Of a DNA stretch of 64,000 bases, positions 57,057 to 64,000 are shown one piece after another. The notes beneath the pieces were generated by a model. It worked only from the letters and a program-made list of their open reading frames with translations, had not been told where the DNA came from and did no database searches. Source of the stretch: Dendrocalamus latiflorus (lineage: Eukaryota; Streptophyta; Magnoliopsida; Poales; Poaceae); the NCBI GenBank assembly GCA_017311315.1, contig CM029671.1, positions 372,446-436,445 on the forward strand, read 5' to 3'. The position numbers and the translations under genes are program-made. Numbering within the stretch: the stretch's first letter is position 1; every line of letters begins with the position of its first letter.

Positions 57057-57663
57057 AACGGACGCCCAGATCGTATCCGGACTCCGTTTTGGACGTTCCA
57101 CATATGTATGGAAAGCTGAGAAGACTACCTTTCCAATGGCTCTAGTCCCATGTCAAAATTCCTTCCGAGTCAACGGGAATCGTTGAAACAATTGGGTGTT
57201 CAGAATCTGTCAGGGTGCTGCACCACCGTCTTTGGGCCGTTCGGCTTTGTATCGTGTTGGAGCCCATTAGGGGCGTGTCCAGGGGTTTTGCACGCCCCTA
57301 ACTCCTTTATATCCAGCTGCCACCCCCACCATTAGGGTTGGGTTTTGCTTAGATTAATTCTGTCTTTGAACAGTATCGCTGTTCATCGGTTTGTGAGACC
57401 CCAACTTTCGAGTGCTAAATCAATACATCTGCAATTCAGTTGTGTTCTTCCTTGTTCTTGCTTGTGTTCTTCGATTCGCAGGCAAGGATTAGCCTTCTTG
57501 GCGAGGTCAACCGGCTGCGCACGGTTGATAACCTGAGGAGACGTGGTGCTGCGATTGCGGGGTTCGAAACGTGTCGTTCGGAAGCCGGATCGATTTGTGT
57601 CGCGCCTCCACCAAATCGAACATATCCAGAACCTGTTGGAAGATCGGGACCCCGTTCCCATCA
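56747..57663 (+). repeat. 3' LTR of the CRM-like element (917 bp)
   Basis: TGATGAGGACATC...TTCCCATCA. Its first ~310 bp continue the pol frame to the stop at 57054-57056. It shares blocks with the solo LTRs at 42080-42978 and 60796-61921. Confidence 0.92.
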
Positions 57664-57668
57664 ATAAC

Positions 57669-57896
57669 ACTTGTGCGATTAACATTGCTAAGAACCCAGT
57701 GCAGCATTCTCGGACCAAGCATATTGATATTAGATATCACTTCCTTAGAGATCATGTAGAGAAGGGTGACATCGTGCTCCGATTTGTGGAGAGTTACCAC
57801 CAGTTAGCTGATATCTTTACCAAGCCTTTGGATAGCTCTAGGTTTTCAGCCTTGCGGGGAGAGCTTGAGATGGTTTGTCCTTACAGACTGTTGTGA
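57669..57896 (+). pseudogene. RNase H, last part, copia copy 2
   Basis: Continues after the right TSD: AINIAKNPVQHSRTKHIDIR, then FLRDHVEKGDIVL, LADIFTKPLD and VCPYRLL, ending TGA at 57894. No stop occurs in this part, whereas copy 1 has two in the same stretch. Confidence 0.88.
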
Positions 57897-59547
57897 GGGG
57901 GAGCTTTGTGCTCTACTACTTTACTATATAAATTATGCTCGTGTTCCTTTCTGTTGCATTGCATTCGGGGTGCATGGGGCTTTGTCCTTCTAGCATAGGT
58001 TAGAGTGGTTCTCTTGACTAGCTACTTAGACTTCTTGCTCTTATCTTGTGGTTCTAGGATGCTGCTTATTAGCTGTCTCTCTTATCTCTAGGTTGAGCTT
58101 ACTCACTTCTTGTGGGTTCTAGCGAGGGTTGGGCCACCCTCGGGTAGACAGGGTACGTGTTTGCTCCCTAGGTTGTTAGTAGACCAGCTGATAGTCCTCG
58201 AGTCACATGGGGTAGATGAGAGTCAGTCTGAGCCATAGTTTCCTCTATATCTTATCTTTGCTTTAAGGACTGCCCTTTCGGATTTTCTTTGCCAGTCTCT
58301 CTTGCTTATTGCTTTGGTTTAGGGGGAGTTCATTTGGGAGCTTCTGGAGCTTAAAATTGACATAACTTAACTTGAACTAAAAGTTGCATCACATGTTGAG
58401 GGGGAGCTGGATTTCTTGCATGTCATTATGCATTGTAAATACCTACATTGAGCCTTGATTATTATCCTTTCATGACATATTTACATATCATTACATCTTG
58501 CCATGACTTCATATGTGTAGACTAGCTTTTGCCATGATAAGCTTATTAAAATTGCTCAACTTGAATTAAAACTTGTCATGTTAGCTTTCGAGATTAGTCC
58601 TTCTAGAGTTATCCTTTTATGATTCATGCCATATCAAATAAGCTGAACTGAGCATTGAATCTCTATTGAGCCTTAGATCGAGCTATTTTAGTCTCTTGAT
58701 GCAGCATGAGTTAGTACAACATGTTAAAAAGCAAAAAGATCTCTTTTGTGCGAAAAAACTGATCTCACAAATTCTTTCTCATGAGACAGCTTGCCATTGC
58801 ACAAGGCATGAACTCAAGGGGAGTTTTGGATGACCAAGATCATCTCCTTAAGCTTCTTGCTTGGAGTGGTCGCATAAGGCTTGAGATCTAGCACATGATA
58901 AAACAAAAAAATCTGGTTGGCAACAATCATGAGATTTCTAAAGAAAAACTTATCATTTGTGCTCAATTTGCTAAAATTACAAGTACTTAAACAAATGTTT
59001 CACTCTTGTGCTTGTAGCACTCTATTTTGGCTCAATCCTAGCTTCTTGTTTCCGCTTAGCTTATTGACATGGTTTGCATCATCCTTGGATACCTCTAGCT
59101 AGACTTTGATCATGGTTAACTTGACATGCTCACAAATTGCTCTAAATTTCAGATTGTCATCTATTTGGTTTAGCTGACTTATATATATCCTGTCATGATC
59201 TAGATAGCATTCTATTGAGTTATGGCTTGATGTAATACTTAATGGTCATTTTGGATAATTCTCATGGCTCCAAATGCTTAGAATAATCAAACTTCAGCCA
59301 TTTCATCCATTTCCATGACTTGTTCTCTTCCTTGCATCCTTGATGTGTTTATTGCCAAAAGGGGGAGAATAGTGGTAGAAAAAGCCATTTTGGGAGCTTT
59401 GAGGAAAACTTGTTCTTTCTTTTGCTCCTTGTGTCGACACGGTCATTAGCATAATCTTTTTCTTCATTTGGACCATGTTTGACTTTCTCTTCAAACTCAA
59501 CTTTGTGCTTTTTCGTGGTTTGTCAATATACTCATCAAGGGGGAGAT
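57897..59547 (+). other. 3' non-coding region of copia copy 2
   Basis: Homologous to 40414-42079 plus 42979-43016 without the solo LTR. GGGGGAG motifs lie near 57896, 58322, 58399, 59358 and 59539. No conserved frame; copies 1 and 2 both have many stops here, so no envelope-like gene is supported. Confidence 0.75.
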
Positions 59548-60037
59548 TGAGAGACCATGTGGAGGTCATCCCATGTGTGTGATGAGTAATTGACATCGGT
59601 TTAGGGAAGTCGAGTTTGATTTGGTTGGTTCGGACCTTGACGTTGCGTGGTGCAATCGGGCTTGGTCGGACTTAGTCAAACCTGATCAAAGTGGTTAGGA
59701 TGCATATTATGTCGACTTGTCAGGTTTGGGCTATTTCATTAATGCATTTATGCTTTCATGTATCGAGCGGTGCTATTTGATGTGTTTCTTGTCTGTGTTG
59801 GCTATGTCGAGGCGGAGTCGCGGCGAGACACGAGGTGAACGGACTAGACACGAGCGGTGTCGAGGTCAGAACGGTCGAGATGTGTCGAAGACGGCGGAGA
59901 CTCGAGGTGGTTTCGAGGCTTGGACGACAAGGAGCGCGGAAGCTTCCCGGAAGGTGTAGGAGGGGCGAAATGGTAATTTTGCGAGGCTGCACAAGCGGGA
60001 GCAGGTTCCGTTGGATTTAGCGGGTGTAACGGGGTGG
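59548..60037 (+). repeat. 3' LTR of copia copy 2, truncated
   Basis: TGAGAGACCATG... matches the first ~490 bp of the LTR at 62262 and then breaks off at GGGGTGGA, where the Myb/SANT gene fragment begins. Confidence 0.9.
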
Positions 60038-60752
60038 AAGATGTTGAAGCTGAATGCGACCGGCTTGGGAATCAATGCACTCACTGGCTCCATCGACGCA
60101 ACGGAGGCATGGTTCGAGGAGCAAAACAAGGTATATATGAATTGTACTGTTTGATTACTTGTGCAGTCACGGTGGGTTACAACTGAAAATGATCTTGCAT
60201 GTTGCAGGCGATGCCAGGGGCCAAAAAATTTGTGAAAGCCCCTTTGGTGCACGAGGACTTAATGGACATTATTTTTGGGAGGGCCTTTGCACTAACGAGC
60301 ATGCCGAAGTCCCCAGGGCGAGCAGGCAGCATGCTCATGCCGGGTTTGATGGCAGCTCAGACTCGGAGCCGGAGGCGGTCTTCGAGCTTGCCAGCTTATC
60401 TCGGAAACACAACGGCGGGGCAGTAGGCGCAACGTCAGGACCGAAGTTGAAGATGACCCGCAGCTGCACGGCAGGTGAGTGCATGCTACGGATTGCTAAC
60501 ACGTACGAGAAGACAGTGAGCCAGGCTTGTGCAGCCAGACTGGATGACAACGTTGACTCGGAGCGCACGGAGGTTCACCGGTTGGTGCAACAGGTCATCT
60601 CCGATGGGTACGCTAAGGGCACGGATGAGCATTACTATGCCGTGATCATGTTGCATGACAAGAGGGTCAGAGATTCTATGACGGGCTTCCGTACCACGGA
60701 AGGTCGTGATGGTTATCTACGCAGGATGTGGCCCTTCTTCCAATCCCACTAA
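60036..60752 (+). pseudogene. Myb/SANT-like gene fragment with retained intron
   Basis: Exon 1 encodes LNATGLGINALTGSIDATEA and ends EEQNK at 60130. A 77-bp GT...AG intron (60131-60207) follows. Exon 2 resumes in frame with AMPGAKKFVKAPLVHEDLMD and IIFGRAF. This is the pattern of plant Myb/SANT-like proteins (Myb_DNA-bind_3 type, including PIF/Harbinger partner proteins). Near 60290 a frameshift moves the reading to another frame. That frame carries the conserved C-terminal region (AKGTDEHYYAVIMLHDKRVR, then YLRRMW) to TAA at 60750. The N-terminus is absent. The intron shows the fragment came from genomic DNA, not a processed transcript. It may derive from a captured gene or a Harbinger-type transposon. 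Confidence 0.72.
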
Positions 60753-60795
60753 GGCCCTATGTTCCTATGATGGCACTGCATCGTGGTACCATCTA

Positions 60796-61921
60796 TGATG
60801 TGACCACGCCACAAACACATACGACAATAGCGTCCAATATCAAGATTGAACTAAAGGTGAATTCGTTTCTTCAGCCTTCATATGTTACTAAGAATAGACC
60901 GCTACCTAATGCAAGTGATTTAATTGTGCTTAGGAACTTGAGAAAGGATGAAGGAAATGGACATGGAGTTCTGGACATGCATGGAAGGAATAATGGAGGT
61001 CACCACGTCACTTTGGGACCAAGTCAAGCACGAATTCGGGTTGGACACGTTTTGGAATCAGACTCGGACTGCTGCAATGGTACCAAGTTCAAACGGGCAT
61101 AACTTCCTCATACGGACTCCGTTTGGGAAGTTCTTGTACTTCATGGAAAGCTTATGAAGTCTACTTTCCAACGGATCCAACCTCATCTTCAAATTCTATC
61201 CGATCCGGCCGCAATCGTCAAAAGAGTCCACGTTGGTCACGTACTAGAATCGGATTCGGACTGCTGCAATGGTGCAAGTTTAAACGGACATAACATCCTC
61301 ATACGGACTCCGTTTGGGACGTTCTTGTACTTCATGGAAATCTTATCAAGTCTACTTTCCAATGGATCCAACCTCATCTTCAAATTCCATCCGAGCCGGC
61401 CGGAATCATCAAAACAATTCACGTAGGTTTCTGAGTCCGAGTCAAAAGGGTGCTGCGCCACCTCCACTTGGGCCCATGGGCCTTGTAACCCTAGGGTGTA
61501 CCCTTTGGGACGCCTCCCCTGGTTGTTTTCACTATATAGGAGCCGCCGCCTCCGTTTCTAGGACTTAGGTTTTGTTTAGATCAGTTTAGCCCCTTGTGCA
61601 AACTCCACGTTCTCTTGTGTCGGCTAGACCAACAGATTTGTATTACAGAACCTCAACTATCCTTGTGCGACTTTTATATCTAGCAAATTCAGGTTGCTCA
61701 CTATCCTTGTTCTTGCTTGTTCTTCGATTGCATGCAGGAATAGACCTTCGTGGTCAGGTCAACCGCGTTCTTGGCATGGTTGATAACATCTTGGGGTTGG
61801 TTCAGCGATTGCTAAGGCGCAAGTGACGTCTCGTACGATTGTAGTCGGATCGCAAGAGTCATCTCCACCGAAATCGATAGTTATCATCCTATCGGAAGAT
61901 CGGGACCCCATCGCCTCATCA
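60796..61921 (+). repeat. Solo LTR of the CRM-like family (1126 bp), TSD ATCTA
   Basis: TGATGTGACCACG...CCTCATCA flanked by ATCTA at 60791-60795 and 61922-61926. Homologous to the solo LTR at 42080-42978 in opposite orientation. A ~192-bp internal tandem duplication makes it longer than its relatives. Confidence 0.92.
61040..61423 (+). repeat. Two ~192-bp tandem copies in the solo LTR
   Basis: CGGACTGCTGCAATGGT recurs at 61065 and 61257, followed in both by CATACGGACTCCGTTTGGGA and a near-identical stretch. Boundaries are approximate. Confidence 0.8.
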
Positions 61922-62261
61922 ATCTACTTGTTGTCTTGCTTATTTATTTGTTCATGTCAGGACTGTTTAGTTGTTAAACTATCGGCTTGAATTAGTGATC
62001 TAGCTATATCAGTGAGGACATCATGTTTTTATTTGTTGTATCAGTGAGGACATCATGTTTATTTGTTGTATCAGTGAGGACATAATGTTTCTGTGCTTTA
62101 TATGTGTTGCATGCTGGCTATTTGTTATGATCTGGCTATCTTTTTTGATCTGGCTGGCTGCCTGTGCTACCGTGTGAAGTGCAGCCCGTGCTGCATTATG
62201 CTTGTACGCCCTGCATGCTGCTGATTTGTGCTGCATGCTGCTGATCCATGCTGAACTGCAG
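61922..62261 (+). other. 3' flank of the Myb/SANT fragment with triple direct repeat
   Basis: Non-coding continuation of the sequence interrupted by the solo LTR. TATCAGTGAGGACATCATG recurs three times with a ~31-bp period (62007, 62039, 62069, the last with one change). It ends CTGCAG at the start of the next copia LTR. Confidence 0.6.
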
Positions 62262-62774
62262 TGAGAGACCATGTGGAGGTCATCCCATGTGTGTGATGAG
62301 TAATTGACATCGGTTTAGGGAAGTCAAGTTTGATTTGGTTGGTTCGGACCTTGACATTGCGTGGTGCAATCGGGCTTGGTCGGACATAGTCAAACCTGGT
62401 CAAAGTGGTTAGGATGCATATTACGTCGACTTGTCAGGTTTGGGCTATTTCATTAATGCATTTATGCTTTCATGTATCGAGCGGTGCTATTTGATGTGTT
62501 TCTTGTCTGTGTTGGCTGCAGGACGTCGAGGCGGAGTCGTGGCGAGACACGAGGTGACCGGACTAGACACGGGCGGTGTCGAGGTCAGAATGGTCGAGAT
62601 GTGTCGATGACGGCGGAGACTCGAGGTGGTTGCGAGGCTTGGACGACAAGGAGCGCGGAAGCTTTCCGGAAGGTGCAGGAGGGGCGAAATGGTAATTTTG
62701 CGAGGCTGCACAAGCGGGAGCGGGTTCTGTTGGATTTAGCGGGCGTAACGGGGTGGAGACCCGTTAGCCAAGGG

Positions 62775-62783
62775 CTATAAATA
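62775..62783 (+). promoter_or_regulatory. TATA box of the right copia LTR
   Basis: CTATAAATA about 515 bp into the LTR, followed by a leader with G/T-rich repeats. It is a plausible U3/R boundary. Confidence 0.65.
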
Positions 62784-63664
62784 GATGTGAGGGGCTGCAT
62801 GCCCACTCATGCACTCCAAGGGTTCTAGGGTTTGCTTTAGTCAAAATGAGCTTTGGAAGTTTGTTTTGGCTTTAGGCTTTAGTTGGTGAGGCTTTGGTAG
62901 TGGAGAGTTGTTGGAGAGGGTAGAGGGTCTGTCCATCTCAAGCATGTATGGGTGTGTGTTCTTGAGCTTGTGTTCTTGAGATGGAGAGGGAGAGGTAGAG
63001 GAGATCCTTTGTAATCATTCCTCTTGTATCAATCATGTATCCCCTTTCCTCTCTATCAATATGAGATGGCCTTGTTGGAGTATGATTGATTTCCTGGCTC
63101 TCTGTTGCTTAGTTTCCTTTGATGCCTTCTATGTGAGATTTTTGAGTTTTTGTGTTTTGGCTTGATTCTTGTTGGGAAGGCCCAAAATGGGTTGCTCTAT
63201 GATGGGATAGTGCCTCAAGGTCATTTGATCGATTTTTCCCAAGAGCAATACATATGAATCAAAGATTTTCATTTCTTAGTTTCTCTATTCGTGGTTTGCA
63301 TTTCTAGGGTATTGGTGCAAATTGTGTTTCCCTTCTTGAGATAGCTTGAAACTTGACATGTTGTGTCCAGAGGATATTAATTAGCTTAAAGTTTCATGGC
63401 CAAAGGATCCAAGGTTGGGGAGTAATTTGGGTTTTGGCTCCGTTCTTACAAGATTTCAGATTTTTACCCAAATCTGAAATTCTTGTTTCTTGGTGTGATT
63501 TCTTTGTTCTCCAAGGTCCTTATCTTATTTAGTTCATAGTAGTGTTGCTTTGGGGCAAAATGTTTGGGAGCAAAACCCTCATTTCCTTGGTTTTGGAAGA
63601 TCTGAAGTTTTTGCCAAATTTTAGATTTTTCTGTCTACTCTCGGTCTGCTGGAACCAGGGGAGC

Positions 63665-63841
63665 GGTCAGACCGCAGGTTGCATGGCGGTCAGACCGGTC
63701 GCACCATGGAGGTCAGACCGCTACGTCTATGGCGGAAGTGTTCAAGCGGTCAGACCGGCCGGCGGTCAGACTGGCTGCACTAAGGTGGTCAGACCGGCCT
63801 TGAGCCGGTAGTCTGACCGGCCTGGGCACAGCGGTCTGACC
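63665..63841. repeat. Cluster of eight GGTC(A/T)GACC palindromes
   Basis: Six perfect copies of the 9-bp palindrome GGTCAGACC/GGTCTGACC and two with one mismatch within 177 bp, most followed by GG or GGCC. The first six read GGTCAGACC and the last two the reverse form. Sirevirus LTRs are known for conserved palindromes, so this may be the family's regulatory array. Confidence 0.8.
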
Positions 63842-64000
63842 GGCCTCCTGTGCACTTGGTGCTGCCTCTTGTTTTCTTTTGGGGTGCTTACTTCCTTTCT
63901 CTGTTTTGCTTGCTGTGGTTTTTCCAGAAAGTCGATCTCTTTTCTTCATAGCTTTTTGTAGCTAGTGGAGAAGAGTTTTCGAGTGCGTACTCGAAGGGAA

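Larger units (their letters stand above)
52925..57663 (+). mobile_element. CRM-like Ty3/gypsy element, 5'-deleted, TSD ATAAC
   Basis: Bounded by ATAAC at 52920-52924 and 57664-57668; the target is copia RNase H. Ends are TGATGAGGAC...CCCATCA. The 5' LTR is only 433 bp and the deletion runs through primer site and gag, leaving protease end, RT, RNase H and integrase. The pol frame runs more than 300 bp into the 3' LTR, a trait of centromeric (CRM) chromoviruses; the overall protein also resembles CRM from memory. LTR copies differ at about 5 of 433 bases, suggesting roughly 0.4 million years at 1.3e-8 per site per year. Confidence 0.9.
49122..59547 (+). mobile_element. Copia copy 2, internal region (decayed, with nested gypsy element)
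   Basis: Runs from the primer site to the polypurine tract AAGGGGGAGAT. Contains full-length but broken gag, the protease, then a direct jump into RNase H because integrase and RT are deleted. The CRM-like element at 52925-57663 sits in RNase H, and a long 3' non-coding region follows. Sequence is clearly diverged from copy 1, so the two are different family members rather than a fresh duplication. Confidence 0.9.
62262..64000 (+). repeat. Copia LTR (5' part in window)
   Basis: Starts TGAGAGACCATG without a polypurine tract before it, so it is probably the 5' LTR of a further copia element beyond the window. It is at least 1739 bp, longer than the shared LTR. The part from about 63260 differs from the shared LTR and holds the palindrome cluster. 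No primer site is reached. Confidence 0.85.

Noticed and set aside
59548..64000. The idea that the two copia LTRs bound one element that transduced the Myb/SANT gene
   Set aside because: The left LTR is truncated and has no primer site after it, and no polypurine tract precedes the right LTR, so they are not a matched pair.

Overview
This is plant nuclear DNA, almost certainly from a grass (Poaceae). That rests on long-LTR Ty3/gypsy chromoviruses primed by initiator tRNA-Met, a Sirevirus-like Ty1/copia element, LTRs with very GC-rich segments, and a satellite whose 156-bp monomer is the length known for grass centromeric satellites. I see no intact host gene. The window is pericentromere-like heterochromatin built of satellite and nested retrotransposons; species and chromosome cannot be read from it.

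Layout. (1) 1-1512 and 15517-26372 are one tandem satellite array of ~156-bp monomers arranged in a 1903-bp higher-order repeat (HOR). It is split by (2) a complete, very young Tekay/Del-type chromovirus at 1513-15516, on the minus strand. That element has perfect CATGC target-site duplications (TSDs), nearly identical LTRs, an uninterrupted 1491-codon gag-pol frame and an extra 305-codon frame upstream of gag. (3) 26373-26472 is a 100-N assembly gap. (4) 26473-30410 is a diverged minus-strand LTR of the same superfamily. (5) 30411-33614 is unclassified DNA with a CCG-rich tandem repeat. (6) 33615-35763 is a 5'-truncated plus-strand Tekay-type LTR. (7) 35764-60037 is a decayed pair of Sirevirus-like copia elements sharing one central LTR (internal 1 - LTR - internal 2 - LTR). 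Into it went a solo gypsy LTR (42080-42978), a solo Tekay-type LTR (43758-48475) and a CRM-like gypsy element (52925-57663), each with a perfect 5-bp TSD. (8) 60037-62261 holds a fragment of a Myb/SANT-like gene with its intron, interrupted by another solo LTR with TSD (60796-61921). (9) 62262-64000 is another copia LTR carrying a cluster of GGTCAGACC palindromes.

How the parts work together. Only the element at 1513-15516 looks able to move by itself: promoter, tRNA primer site, polypurine tract, Gag, protease, reverse transcriptase, RNase H, integrase and chromodomain are all present. Everything else is relic, and most stop codons in the relics can be explained by C-to-T decay. The most interesting signal is in the Tekay-type LTRs. 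Three independent copies keep two short coding blocks in matching phase, bounded by plausible splice sites and separated by about 1.2-1.3 kb, as if the LTR leader encodes a small spliced acidic peptide.
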